DNA of 64,000 nt from JABDMH01 sp965223165. Lineage in GTDB: Bacteria > Bacteroidota > Bacteroidia > Chitinophagales > Saprospiraceae. The first letter of the stretch is position 1. Each line of letters begins with the position of its first letter. Positions 18,701 through 26,936 of this stretch are shown here, in pieces. The position numbers were made by a program, and so were the translations under genes. Below the pieces are notes generated by a model. That model did no database searches and was not told the DNA's origin. It worked only from the letters and a program-made list of their open reading frames with translations. The stretch is taken from positions 1 through 64,000 of the forward strand of contig CBDCVQ010000019.1 in NCBI GenBank assembly GCA_965223165.1, written 5' to 3'.

Positions 18701-19306
18701 TTCGTCAGGCACCGAGATGAGAAAACTGCCGTCAATGTCGGTCACGGTGCCTTGTCCCGATTCCTTGACCACCACCGTGGCTCCTACCAGTGGCTCACCG
18801 CCCTCAGAAGTGACTTTGCCCGACAAGATTTCTTCAGGCAAGCGACCCAGTGATTGGGTGGCAAATATGACCGTATGCTGAAGCGCTGCCAGCACGTCCG
18901 GCAAAACTTGAGCATTTGGAATCTCTACGCGTGTCCTTTCGTCCGGGAGATGAGCCCCTTGGAACACATAGATACTACTATCCATCACAGAGAAATGCAG
19001 CCCCGTACAGCCGGACAAGTAGTAAAGAAAGTCCGCCAGGGACAGGCGGTCATTACTGCCACTGATACTGATCCGCTCGATCACCGTACGATCGTAGGTG
19101 AAAAAATAATTGGTCTGGTGTTGAATGGCTGTGAATACGCTCTCCAGTTCAATTTGATTCCAACGACATTGAACGTAGGTGTTCTGGAGATCCTGCGTAT
19201 GAGCCGGACCGGCGAAGGCCGCGGTCATGCATAATATCTGCCAGCAACTCATATAGATAAAGAACTTGGACATGGCCCAAATTTTCTTCGTTAAGCATAA
19301 TTTCAT
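15773..19306 (-). CDS. susC: SusC/RagA-family TonB-dependent receptor with STN domain
   Basis: ATG 19306 is the likely start (MKLCLTKKIWAMSKFF); the frame is open upstream to 19357. After the export signal an STN domain (IELESVFTAIQHQTNYFFTYD; ISISGSNDRLSLADFLYYLSG) occupies roughly residues 45-105. A carboxypeptidase-D-like regulatory beta domain (GKVTSEGGEPLVGATVVV) and the SusC signature DEVVVIGYGTQE follow. Then come a TonB plug (GVILIKTKEGT) and a 22-strand-type barrel ending in ARSFILGFSTSF. The STN domain is the part that signals to a FecR anti-sigma factor, and FecR plus sigma genes lie immediately upstream. Substrate binding would therefore induce the locus. It transports oligosaccharide or a related ligand across the outer membrane with SusD. 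Confidence 0.93.
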   Translation of the reverse strand: MKLCLTKKIWAMSKFFIYMSCWQILCMTAAFAGPAHTQDLQNTYVQCRWNQIELESVFTAIQHQTNYFFTYDRTVIERISISGSNDRLSLADFLYYLSGCTGLHFSVMDSSIYVFQGAHLPDERTRVEIPNAQVLPDVLAALQHTVIFATQSLGRLPEEILSGKVTSEGGEPLVGATVVVKESGQGTVTDIDGSFLISVPDEEEVTLVVSFIGFVATEVIVAKGQNELQIELSPALTDLDEVVVIGYGTQEMTNVTGALSNTKAEELERYSASSFEQQLAGKVAGLQINEFGTPGSDAQIVIRGIGTLTAGNNPLIVVDGFPLTEGSSLNSINPKDIESIDILKDAASAAIYGSRAANGVILIKTKEGTTEKAKITLDVYAGLQQRANKLEFADAYETAQFMREGRNWAYVAADPDNRNESDDNDTRIAKGANRRMLRLDYLDPYLEGQSGLTDTDWQDELYRNAPISNLQLSVSGKTDKTNYYLSGSYFLQDGIVKGSAFDRYNMSIKLNTELSDRLEFGVSLNPSFSQRDHLDIVGNWNRDPISGLNIMYPFFAPYDEEGNLNISEQIIANTHEDGALAENVMTMIDHVRNDREDFRTFGHTYLKLNVLPGLDFSTSLGADYRSFFYDYYNPSFIGGYRTQAPKPAQASETSGVLWNCLTEQLLSYKRTFDVHALDVVAGFTFQKETGSQREVAGSGIADDNITNIAGASSFSVDASRYEWVQISYLARARYTLKDRYMLSVAIRRDGSSRFGLKTQWGVFPAFSAGWIVSREAFFPQSDNFSFAKLRASWGQSGNNQIGSYSSRALVTGSDFVYGTRLAPGFATTTSPNPNLSWETNTSFDVGVELGFFQNKLNLSLDYYGSRTSDLLLDVPVPEQSGFSSYTTNIGEVRNSGVEVEVNGKGFNIGKLTSTFFANFSSNRSEVVALEEGQEEIRAGIDGAWRTVVGGPVAEMYGYRVTGVYRTRTEIESSPHLTGTLTGDFIVEDVNGDRVINDADKVPLGTYSPDFTYGFGGNFGYKNFGLSFSLMGVAGRKVYDFDISFLQEVGAGFAVPTKYYFDNRYHPQNNPDGFFGQPNYNLSAARRNTRTSSIFIKDGDYLRLRDIQLSYQIPISVTNRMGISGAKIYASANNLFTITDYRANNPEGTSLDVLQSGYMRGNNYPVARSFILGFSTSF

Positions 19307-19427
19307 AGCTTTGAAACTCTTTGATTTTAAACAATGAACCTTTTCTTCGAATAGCAATTACCGTCATGCCGATTCCACCTGGTTGGCGGCTATTGCAGTG
19401 AAGAATGAAAGGTTTTTAGGTTTAAGT

Positions 19428-19452
19428 GGCAGGCATGATGCCTGCCTTTTTA
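19428..19452. terminator. Hairpin in the fecR-susC gap
   Basis: GGCAGGC-ATGAT-GCCTGCC (19428-19446) forms a 7-bp GC-rich stem, followed on the plus strand by a T-rich run. On the minus strand, in the direction fecR to susC, there is no T-run after it. It could be a plus-strand terminator, but no plus-strand gene leads into it. More likely it is an RNA-processing or stabilising hairpin that separates fecR and susC expression. Confidence 0.45.
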
Positions 19453-19482
19453 TTTTAGATCGGTAGGTGAGGAAACACACCC

Positions 19483-20490
19483 CTACTTCTCTCGTACGAT
19501 GTCCCGTCTCAGTACATAGATTCCTTCTTTTAGTTTTTCGAAATAATAGTCCGTCACCTGGCTGATGCCCTCCTGTACCTCCTGTACGGATAATTTTTTT
19601 CTGTCGAATCGATGTACCAATCGACTCTTGCTGCTGAATCCGTCAGGGATTCGGATATCGATGTCGTACCAAGTGGACAAGGTGACGGCCACCTCTTGCG
19701 CGGATGCCCCATCAAAATGGATGATATTATCCTTCCAGACATAGTCACGATCATGGAACACCTGGCTCTTGTCCAACTTCTTGCTGATTTTTCTAAAGGT
19801 CAATTGTTCACCAGCCTGGAGATAAGTGGTGTCCGGGTGGCTGCCGTCACCGATGGAATGTACGCCCACCTCGCCCTCGACCAGGGTGATCGTGACCACC
19901 GTATCTTCCTGGCTCGCCTTGACATTAAAGGCTGTCCCGTACACCAGCGTTTGCACAGGACCACTCACCACCGCAAAAGGTCTAAGCGAATCTGTGGCAA
20001 CATCAAAAAAAGCTTCTCCCTGCAATTGGATCTGCCTCCTATCCCTGACAAACGGCTGCCGGTAGGCCATCTGACTGCCCTGACGGAGCCACACCTCGCT
20101 TCCGTCGTCCAGCTGCAGCTCCATCGGCAATGCCCCACTATTGATCACTACGATTTCCCGCGAATCGTCCAGGGCAAGCGGGAGCAAATGCCAGACGGCG
20201 ATCGAAACAAGGGCTAAAAGGCTCGCTGCCACGGCTACCAGACGAAGAGTGCGAACGCGGGCCGTCCGGCCACGAAGCCTCCTTGCTGCCATGATCTGTT
20301 GCCATAGTTTTCTGCTTTTGGCGTGAGAAATCGGCGGTTGTTGGCTCTCGGTAGCCTGCCACTCCCCCTCCAGTAGGTCACGTAAAGCCGTCAAGTCGTC
20401 AGCCTCAAAGTACTGCCTGAGTCTTTCCAATTCCGAGACGGTACATAGGCCCTGGTCAAATTTTTCCAACAGCCGCTTGAGGTCCTTCAT
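19483..20490 (-). CDS. fecR: FecR-family anti-sigma factor
   Basis: Start at ATG 20490 (MKDLKRLLEKFDQG). The cytoplasmic N-terminal helical region, a single membrane segment (VAVAASLLALVSIAVWHLLPL, about residues 88-108), a periplasmic FecR beta domain (GALPMELQLDDGSEVWLRQGS; GEAFFDVATDSLRPFAVV; YGTAFNVKA) and a C-terminal DUF4974 domain (ASAQEVAVTLSTWYDIDI) are all visible. It holds the sigma factor in check and relays the signal from the STN domain of the neighbouring SusC. Gaps are 175 bases to the sigma gene and about 175 bases to SusC. Confidence 0.9.
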   Translation of the reverse strand: MKDLKRLLEKFDQGLCTVSELERLRQYFEADDLTALRDLLEGEWQATESQQPPISHAKSRKLWQQIMAARRLRGRTARVRTLRLVAVAASLLALVSIAVWHLLPLALDDSREIVVINSGALPMELQLDDGSEVWLRQGSQMAYRQPFVRDRRQIQLQGEAFFDVATDSLRPFAVVSGPVQTLVYGTAFNVKASQEDTVVTITLVEGEVGVHSIGDGSHPDTTYLQAGEQLTFRKISKKLDKSQVFHDRDYVWKDNIIHFDGASAQEVAVTLSTWYDIDIRIPDGFSSKSRLVHRFDRKKLSVQEVQEGISQVTDYYFEKLKEGIYVLRRDIVREK

Positions 20491-20665
20491 TCGAATGATT
20501 TCGTGAATTTGATCGTGGTGGCAGGGCAACCACATGTGGGTAAACGCAACAATGAACGGATACCCCTATTTCGTCCAGACTTTTTTTTACCAACCTTCCG
20601 GTGCCAACTTTAGCGCCGGTGACTGATTCTAAAGGCTCGCCTAGGTGATAAGCTCACTTCGAGGG

Positions 20666-21175
20666 TCAGAGAAAAAAGACAAATAAGTGCGCGAGCTGCT
20701 TTCGCAAGGTCTTAAGCGCCATGGAAATCTGGCTCTCGACCGTCTTTGGTGAAATCGACATTTCGTCGGCAATCTCACGATAGGTGAGACCGTGATAGCG
20801 ACTGAGCAAAAATGCTTCTCGCCGGCGGGTGGGCAGGGCATTGATGGCCTTGTTCAAAACAGCCATCCGCTCATCTGAAGTGTCCACCGGCCTGGCATCT
20901 GACTCTACCGGGATCTGCAGATCTGCCAAGTGAGTGCTGTGAAGTACCCCTTTGCGATATCGATCAATGATGAGATTGCGAGCGATGGTAAAGATCAGTG
21001 CTTCTGTCACACGCCCACTGCGTAGAGTCTCTTGCCTCTCCCAGATTTTCAGAAAAACGGTCTGCACCAGGTCCTCCGCATACCGCTCATCCCCGGTCCT
21101 CTTTAAGGCAAAAAGGAAAACACGGCCATGATAGGATCTATAGATTTGACTAAATATTTCCTCGATTCCGGCCAT
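20666..21175 (-). CDS. ECF-type RNA polymerase sigma-70 factor
   Basis: A 169-residue protein with region 2 (FSQIYRSYHGRVFLFALKRTGDERYAEDLVQTVFLKIWERQ) and region 4 (LPTRRREAFLLSRYHGLTYREIADEMSISPKTVESQISMALK). The length is normal for Bacteroidota ECF sigma factors that pair with FecR. It is the first gene of the sigma-FecR-SusC-SusD-GDPD series and probably activates transcription of that series when SusC is occupied by its ligand. Confidence 0.93.
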   Translation of the reverse strand: MAGIEEIFSQIYRSYHGRVFLFALKRTGDERYAEDLVQTVFLKIWERQETLRSGRVTEALIFTIARNLIIDRYRKGVLHSTHLADLQIPVESDARPVDTSDERMAVLNKAINALPTRRREAFLLSRYHGLTYREIADEMSISPKTVESQISMALKTLRKQLAHLFVFFL

Positions 21176-21282
21176 TTGTCTTGGGAATGTACGACACTTG
21201 CAAAGCTATTCAAATCTTGACGCTGGCGCTGAGAGCGTGCAGGATTTATTTGTAGACAAAAGTTTACTGTACTTTATATTTG

Positions 21283-21493
21283 GAGTTTCACCCTAAATCT
21301 TGTTGGTTACTGCTAAGATTTTGGTCCGCATACATGGTTGTAAAGCCTCGCCAAGGCCGGCTAGCCACCCACCCGCTTTCGCGGTTCCCTCACTTCTCGC
21401 ATTGTCATGCTCGACTCTACGAGATCGTTCGGTCATGCCTCGTCTGCGTACAAAATCCGATTAGAGATTGATCAACATATCTTATGTAAAGCT
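21283..21493 (-). mobile_element. Degraded MITE-like repeat copy
   Basis: In reverse orientation this stretch matches the full-length MITE-like copies at 28163 and 52710, including the TTTGGTCCGCATAC, CACCCACCCGCTTTCGCGG and TCGGTCATGCCTCGTCTGCG blocks. Its terminal repeats are damaged (GAGTTTCACC, GTAAAGCTCC). It occupies most of the 376-base divergent gap between the sigma factor and the S10 peptidase, so it lies in the upstream region of both genes. Confidence 0.75.
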
Positions 21494-21551
21494 CCAAATT
21501 GCCTGATCAGTCTGCCCCTTAGGCAGGCACATTATCTTAAAACATTCTATT

Positions 21552-23030
21552 ATGAAGAGAAAGCTGATCCTCCTGATTGCCCTGGCGCAGATCATCCTGG
21601 TTTGTCATGCCCAAGATCGCATGCTAGAGGCAGAATCCGCTGTCACGACAGAACACTCGGTCACGGTGAAAGGAGTGACGTTTGACTATACGGCCACCAT
21701 CGGCACCCAGCCCGTGTGGAATGAAGACGGCAAAACGATCGCCTCCTTGCAGTACACGTACTACATGCGCAAGGACGTCGAGGACCGCAGCGCACGGCCG
21801 CTGATCATTTCATTTAACGGCGGACCAGGGTCGGCCTCGGTGTGGATGCACATCGCCTACACCGGTCCGCGTATCCTGGAGATTGACGATGAAGGATATC
21901 CCGTACAGCCATATGGTATCCGGGAAAATCCCTTTTCCATCCTGGATGTGGCCGATATCGTGTTCGTCAATCCGGTGAATACGGGTTACTCGCGGATTCT
22001 CGATAAGGAGACGGACAAAAAAGTCTTCTTTGGTGTCAATGCGGATGTCAAGTATCTGGCTGAGTGGCTCAATACCTTCGTCACCCGTCAAAATCGATGG
22101 ACATCCCCCAAGTACTTGATCGGTGAGAGCTACGGTACCACGCGGGTATCCGGCTTGGCCTTGCAGCTGCAAAATGCCCAGTGGATGTATCTCAATGGCG
22201 TGATCCTGGTCTCACCGACCGGCCTGGGCATCGACCGGGACGGCCCCGTGGCTGCCGCCAATCGCCTCCCCTACTTCACCGCGGCTGCCTGGTATCAAAA
22301 TGCCCTGCCTGCCGAGCTACAATCCAAGGACCTGGACGAGCTGCTCCCCGAAGTAGAGGACTTTACCCTTAACGAGCTTCTGCCGGCCATGGCTCACGGA
22401 GGGTTTATCGACCGAGAGAAACTGGCCCAGATGGCGGAGCGCATGGCCCACTACTCCGGACTGTCCAAGGAGGTCGTGATGCAGCACAACCTGGACATTC
22501 CCACGTCCTTCTTCTGGAAGGAGTTGCTGCGAGACCAAGGCCGCACGATCGGACGTCTCGACTCGCGGTACCTGGGCATCGACCGCCAGGACGCTGGGTC
22601 TCGGCCGGACTTCAACTCCGAGCTGACCTCCTGGCTACACTCGTTCACGCCGGCCATCAACTACTACCTGCGGGAGCATTTGGAATACAAGACGGACATC
22701 AAGTACAATATGTTTGGTCCGGTCCGACCATGGGATCGGTCGAATGACCAGACGGGCGAAAACCTGCGCCAGGCAATGGCCCAAAACCCCTACCTGCATA
22801 CCATGGTGCAGTCCGGGTACTTTGACGGAGCCACCCAATACTTTAATGCAAAGTACACCATGTGGCATCTGGACCCCAGTGGCAAGATGCGGGAGCGGCT
22901 CAGCTTTAAAGGCTATCGCAGCGGGCACATGATGTATCTGCGGCGGGAGGATCTGGAGACGGCCAACGAAGACATTCGTCAGTTTATCAAAAAGACGATC
23001 CCCGCGCGCGGCGAACCGGCCAAGTACTAG
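21552..23030 (+). CDS. Exported S10-family serine carboxypeptidase
   Basis: A 492-residue protein with signal peptide (MKRKLILLIALAQIILVCHAQ). S10 motifs are complete: FNGGPGS at residues 88-94 (oxyanion hole), NPVNTGYS at about 140, GESYGT with catalytic Ser193, GYFDGATQ with Asp425, and SGHMMY with His459. Such enzymes release C-terminal residues from peptides in acidic compartments or outside the cell. It stands alone on the plus strand; no functional tie to the adjacent glycan locus is visible. Confidence 0.9.
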   Translation: MKRKLILLIALAQIILVCHAQDRMLEAESAVTTEHSVTVKGVTFDYTATIGTQPVWNEDGKTIASLQYTYYMRKDVEDRSARPLIISFNGGPGSASVWMHIAYTGPRILEIDDEGYPVQPYGIRENPFSILDVADIVFVNPVNTGYSRILDKETDKKVFFGVNADVKYLAEWLNTFVTRQNRWTSPKYLIGESYGTTRVSGLALQLQNAQWMYLNGVILVSPTGLGIDRDGPVAAANRLPYFTAAAWYQNALPAELQSKDLDELLPEVEDFTLNELLPAMAHGGFIDREKLAQMAERMAHYSGLSKEVVMQHNLDIPTSFFWKELLRDQGRTIGRLDSRYLGIDRQDAGSRPDFNSELTSWLHSFTPAINYYLREHLEYKTDIKYNMFGPVRPWDRSNDQTGENLRQAMAQNPYLHTMVQSGYFDGATQYFNAKYTMWHLDPSGKMRERLSFKGYRSGHMMYLRREDLETANEDIRQFIKKTIPARGEPAKY

Positions 23031-23062
23031 ATTCGCTAGGATTGCGCATCCTCTTTGCCGTC

Positions 23063-23212
23063 ATGGTCGGAGCCCTGCTGACGCGTGTAGTGCACGGTAC
23101 CGTGCTGGATGATGCCCTGTCTAGCTCTTTTTACGCGATCACATTTCTGTATCTGGCCGCTCATCATGACCGAGAGTTAACCCAAACATACGTAGGGAGC
23201 GCCATCCGTTGA
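23063..23212 (+). CDS. Possible 49-residue hydrophobic small protein
   Basis: A short frame begins at ATG 23063 (or TTG 23042, 12 bases after the S10 stop codon). It encodes MVGALLTRVVHGTVLDD, then a segment rich in Leu/Phe/Ala (SSSFYAITFLYLAAHH), ending SAIR. It could be a small membrane protein or the remains of a longer gene. There is no family match and no clear ribosome-binding site, so support is weak. Confidence 0.2.
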   Translation: MVGALLTRVVHGTVLDDALSSSFYAITFLYLAAHHDRELTQTYVGSAIR

Positions 23213-23404
23213 CGTCGCCACAAACGTCCGGATGACAAATGGTGGCGGCATGGTCATGTCCCCGCTCCCTCGGAGACATATTGGGTCAGGACTTCTTTGT
23301 GGAGTGCTGCGATGATAGAGTTGTCCCACTGACCCAACTTGAACTGGGAGGCTGATGTTTCTTGTACAGGCAATGCAGGCTGCATTCGTGGCATAACCTC
23401 GAAA

Positions 23405-23571
23405 GTGTGTCTGGCGAGGATGCGTGACACGGCCTTGTTGCTTTTATTAAGTTATCCAACGGCAACCAGCCTCAAAGGCCACACCGCCCAGATCAGGCTG
23501 CGTCTGGCGTCCCCGCCACACGCCATGGCCGGTCTCGCTGTCCCCTTGAAGCCTTGATCATCCGATTGCCC
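23405..23571. repeat. Dispersed noncoding repeat, copy 1 (uninterrupted)
   Basis: This stretch shares long blocks with 52634-53036: GGCGAGGA-GC-TGACACG, CCAACGGCAAC, AGCCTCAAAGGCCACAC, GGCGTCCC-GCCA-ACGCCAT, AAGCCTTGAT and CGATTGCCC. It contains no convincing reading frame. Together with bases 23213-23404 it fills the gap between the S10 peptidase and SGNH genes. It is the empty-site counterpart of the second copy, which carries a MITE insertion. Confidence 0.7.
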
Positions 23572-23616
23572 TATCACGGGACTGTCGATGTTTGTATCTT
23601 GACGGCAAAGTCCACC

Positions 23617-24723
23617 ATGGACGAGCCCGCGCAGGTGAAAGCCATAAACCGCTCCACGTATCTCAAGATAACCACGTTATTCGCATCCTTGCTCTTGGCT
23701 TTTGCAGTGGGTGAGATTGCGATCCGGACGCTCGGTCTCCTGCCACCGGACGATCGGGTGCTCATGTTTTCTTCTCCGACCTTTGCCCAGGATCGCCATG
23801 GAGCCGTGCGATACCGGCCCAACGAACGTATCCGAACCGCATCCGTCTACCGGCAGGAGATTGAGTTTGATGTCTATTTTCACACGAACGAGTGGGGACT
23901 GGTCGACGACGTCCCCTACCCTGCGGAGCCCATACCCGGCAAACGTTACTATGCCTTGGTGGGGGATTCTTTTACGGCTGGATATCATGGAGGAAAGCCA
24001 TGGGTGTCACGCCTGCGCGAAGAATTTGCCAATGAAGATCGATCGATCTTCAATTTGGGTATCGGTGGAACGGGCTTAGAAAATTTTGCCCGACTCACTA
24101 AGAGTGTAGCCCAAGATCTACCGATCACGGACGTCATTGTTCTGGCCATATCTAATGACTTCGGTCGCACATTTTGGACCCCGAGAGAGCACCAGCACCA
24201 GATCAAGGGATGCTATGCCCACCATACAGAGGAGATCTGTCTCGCTCGACCCGGCATGGCTATGATCATCCCTGAAGATGCCTCCGCCGAACAGCTCTAC
24301 ACCCTAGCTCGAGCCATGACCAAGGAGCGGCAGCAGTACTATGGACCCGGGATCAGAAAGGTGGTCAAACGCTCTGCCCTCATCCGCTACGTGCACCGGA
24401 CCCTCAGCGCATGGCTGCGTCCGACCACAAAAGATCCGGGCAACATTAGACGCGGTCTGGCACAGCTTAGAGACCTGCAGGCATCGCTACCTGGTGTACA
24501 CATGCGCTTCGTCCACCTTCCCCAGCGGGATGAAGTGGAAAAAGGCTCGTATATTCTCGCGGATCTAGCTGCTCCTTTGGAAAATATGGGGATCGACTAT
24601 TATCCAGCCCTCTATCATGGTACGTGGACGACAGATATGTTTTTCGTCCATGACAACCACCCCAATGCCCAGGGCTATCGTGAGATAAAGCAATGTATCG
24701 CACAATACCTATTTGATGACTAA
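23617..24723 (+). CDS. Membrane-anchored SGNH/GDSL-like hydrolase
   Basis: ATG 23617 is preferred; the frame is open from 23554 but those codons run into the repeat. A single N-terminal membrane segment (TTLFASLLLAFAVGEIAI) is followed by the SGNH blocks: VGDSFTAG (nucleophile Ser about residue 118), GIGGTG, ISNDF and a C-terminal HDNHPNAQGY with the Asp/His pair. Likely an esterase or acetylhydrolase acting outside the inner membrane; the acyl substrate is unknown. Its last eight bases overlap the start of the DUF1080 gene, indicating translational coupling. Confidence 0.8.
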   Translation: MDEPAQVKAINRSTYLKITTLFASLLLAFAVGEIAIRTLGLLPPDDRVLMFSSPTFAQDRHGAVRYRPNERIRTASVYRQEIEFDVYFHTNEWGLVDDVPYPAEPIPGKRYYALVGDSFTAGYHGGKPWVSRLREEFANEDRSIFNLGIGGTGLENFARLTKSVAQDLPITDVIVLAISNDFGRTFWTPREHQHQIKGCYAHHTEEICLARPGMAMIIPEDASAEQLYTLARAMTKERQQYYGPGIRKVVKRSALIRYVHRTLSAWLRPTTKDPGNIRRGLAQLRDLQASLPGVHMRFVHLPQRDEVEKGSYILADLAAPLENMGIDYYPALYHGTWTTDMFFVHDNHPNAQGYREIKQCIAQYLFDD

Positions 24724-25387
24724 TCTGAAAACCTCTCGCTGGTCTCGAAATTGGCCAGCGCTACTGATCCTCGGTGCCCTGATCCTGACCGCCTGCGGTC
24801 CGGAAATGGAACCCGATTTTGAGCCCATGTTTGATGGAAAGACCTTCGCGGGTTGGGAGGGCTCTACCGAATTCTTTCGCATCGAAAATCAGGCCATTGT
24901 TGCGGGCGCCAACGATCGGCAAATCCCCAAAAACCAGTTTCTCTGCACCGAACAGACCTACGCCGATTTTGATCTGCGGATGCAAGTGAAGTTCACCACC
25001 ACGAATAATAATGGGGGCATACAGTTTCGGTCGATGCGGATACCCAATCATCATGAGGTGATCGGCTACCAAGCGGATGTCGGCTACACTTCTGATGGTC
25101 CCGTATGGGGAGCCATGTACGACGAATCTCGTAGAAATCGGTTTTTGGTCGAGCCCAAGCCCGATCGCCTATCGCACGTCTTGAAGGCCAACGATTGGAA
25201 TGACTACCGAATCGTCTGCGAAGGACCACACATCCGGTTTTGGTTAAATGACGAACCGATCCTGGATTACACGGAGGAAGATGCAAATATCTCACAGCGG
25301 GGGATCATCTGTGTCCAGATCCATAGCGGGCCAGCTTCCGAAGCTTGGTACCGCCATATACGCATCAAGGAGATCAATGGGCATTGA
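24716..25387 (+). CDS. DUF1080 (3-keto-disaccharide hydrolase-like) lipoprotein
   Basis: ATG 24716 overlaps the SGNH stop codon; a TTG at 24713 is the alternative. The protein of about 223 residues has a lipobox (LGALILTAC). The single concanavalin-like domain of PF06439 follows: MFDGKTFAGWEG, YADFDLRMQVKF, NGGIQFRS, EVIGYQADVG, NDWNDYRIVCEGPHIRFWLNDEPILDYTE and the C-terminal RHIRIKEI. Family members bind or hydrolyse glycans, some with 3-keto-glucoside hydrolase activity. It probably acts in the periplasm or on the outer membrane. Confidence 0.87.
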   Translation: MTNLKTSRWSRNWPALLILGALILTACGPEMEPDFEPMFDGKTFAGWEGSTEFFRIENQAIVAGANDRQIPKNQFLCTEQTYADFDLRMQVKFTTTNNNGGIQFRSMRIPNHHEVIGYQADVGYTSDGPVWGAMYDESRRNRFLVEPKPDRLSHVLKANDWNDYRIVCEGPHIRFWLNDEPILDYTEEDANISQRGIICVQIHSGPASEAWYRHIRIKEINGH

Positions 25388-25391
25388 GCAA

Positions 25392-25577
25392 TTAGCACAG
25401 TGAACAATGATCTCGCAGTGCAAAACGCCAATCCTCTTTAACCACCCCCTCCGGTAAGATGCCCCTACGGAAGGGCGTAAAGGCGAATCCCAGTTCGGCG
25501 GCTGCCCTGGCCAGATGCGGTATCAGTGAAATCCATGTGCATCCTATTCCGCCGCTGCCGACTTGGACAATTATCAA
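25392..25577 (-). pseudogene. Possible ThiF/E1-like gene fragment
   Basis: The minus-strand frame starts at a TTG and reads IIVQVGSGGIGCTW, then LIPHLARAAAELG. This resembles the N-terminal Gly-rich nucleotide-binding loop of ThiF/MoeB/E1-like adenylyltransferases. The reading continues upstream to a TGA about 11 codons earlier and ends after about 61 codons, far too short for the family. It may be a relic or a chance match. Confidence 0.25.
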
Positions 25578-25637
25578 CTGGGATTGGAATGCCAGCAGGA
25601 TTTGTCATAGATTCATAGGACTATGAAATAAGGTTGT

Positions 25638-26936
25638 ATGCCCGTCGACAAGGAAAGCCCCGGTCATTCGCACTACTTACAGGCGTGTCGTGCCCAGATC
25701 CAGGCGAGATTGGGATGGTCTGATTCGTCCGAGTGGCGGCACAGTCACTTTGAGCGCCTAAGCGAGGAGATACTGGACGACACCGGGATCAAGCTAAGTG
25801 CGGTGACGCTCAAGCGATTGTGGGGCAAAGTAGACTACCAGTCCTTGCCATCCACCAGCACGCTGGATGCCTTGGCCAAGTTCCTGGGTGACAAGGATTG
25901 GATCTCCTTTCAACAGCGAAATCAGGCAGCTGCACCTGCGAGGACGCCGTCCAAGAGAGCCCTACGCCAGGCGCTGCGGTCGGTGTGGCGCCCCGCCTAC
26001 CTGGTACCACTGGCCATGCTGGTGGTAGTAGTAGTGCTGTTGGCCTCCTCTTCCAGTAAGGCGGTCCGGTACGACAGCCGGGCGGGCAGTTTTTCGTTTG
26101 AGCCCGTCGCCTCCGGGGTACCCAATACGGTCATCTTTGACTACGAGGTCCGCGACCGGCGGGTAAAGAAGGTGGACATCCAGCAATCCTGGGACCCTCG
26201 ACTGCGACACGAGGTGGATCCCAGGGGTCACATTTTCACCACCACGTATTATTATCCGGGTTTCTTCAAGGCAAAGCTGCTCCTGGATGAGCAAGTAGTC
26301 TCCGAAAAAGGCCTCTACGTCAAGTCTGACGGTTGGATGGGCACCATCATGCAGGACCCGGTGCCATTCTATCTTACCTATGAGCAACTACAGGGTCCAG
26401 CGGGTTTGGAGATTAGCACTGCACATCTGACCGACCAGGGGCTGGACCTCGCCGATGGTATCCCTGCGACCAACCTGCATTTTGTCGAGGATCTGGGGCC
26501 GATTCCCGGTGACCACTTTCAACTGCGCACCACATTCAGGCATACCCTGCCGCAGGGAGAGGCCGTCTGCCAACAATCGTCCCTGCTTATCGTCTGTAGT
26601 GAGACACCCTATATATTGCCATTTTCGATTCCGGGTTGTGTCGGCGAACTCAATGTCATGCTGCCGGGCAAGTATATCAAAGGCCAGGAGAATGACCTCT
26701 CGGGCTTCGGCGTAGACTTTTCGGATTGGGTCGAGCTTGAGGTGACGGTCCTGGAGGGAGCCCTGACGGTGAAGATTAATCAGACGCTTGCCTTCGAAGA
26801 GACATTAGCAGCCGACCCTGGTCAGATCGTGGGTGTGCGCTATCGATTTCACGGTACGGGCGCCGTCCAGTCTCTCACCATAGGTTCACCAGCGGACGTA
26901 CTGTATACCGCGCCCTTCGGCCCTACCTCCCATTAG
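25638..26936 (+). CDS. Membrane protein with N-terminal HTH-like domain and PKD-like periplasmic region
   Basis: The 432-residue product has a conserved cytoplasmic domain at residues 15-95 (FERLSEEILDDTGIKLSAVTLKRLWGK; STLDALAKFLG) that recurs in Bacteroidota proteins and looks like a DNA-binding helix-turn-helix. A single membrane helix at 120-138 (YLVPLAMLVVVVVLL) follows. An outside region begins with a PKD-like segment (NTVIFDYEVRDRRVKKVDIQQSWD). A beta-rich lectin-like C-terminal domain ends the protein (VELEVTVLEGALTVKINQTLAFEE). This plan suggests a one-component membrane sensor, but no function is established. It stands alone between the DUF1080 and DUF2911 genes. Confidence 0.65.
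   Translation: MPVDKESPGHSHYLQACRAQIQARLGWSDSSEWRHSHFERLSEEILDDTGIKLSAVTLKRLWGKVDYQSLPSTSTLDALAKFLGDKDWISFQQRNQAAAPARTPSKRALRQALRSVWRPAYLVPLAMLVVVVVLLASSSSKAVRYDSRAGSFSFEPVASGVPNTVIFDYEVRDRRVKKVDIQQSWDPRLRHEVDPRGHIFTTTYYYPGFFKAKLLLDEQVVSEKGLYVKSDGWMGTIMQDPVPFYLTYEQLQGPAGLEISTAHLTDQGLDLADGIPATNLHFVEDLGPIPGDHFQLRTTFRHTLPQGEAVCQQSSLLIVCSETPYILPFSIPGCVGELNVMLPGKYIKGQENDLSGFGVDFSDWVELEVTVLEGALTVKINQTLAFEETLAADPGQIVGVRYRFHGTGAVQSLTIGSPADVLYTAPFGPTSH

Noticed and set aside
20575..20640. Terminator between the sigma factor and FecR genes
   Set aside because: The T-run lies on the plus strand ahead of the CCGGTGCC/GCGCCGG hairpin, the wrong arrangement for the minus-strand transcript.
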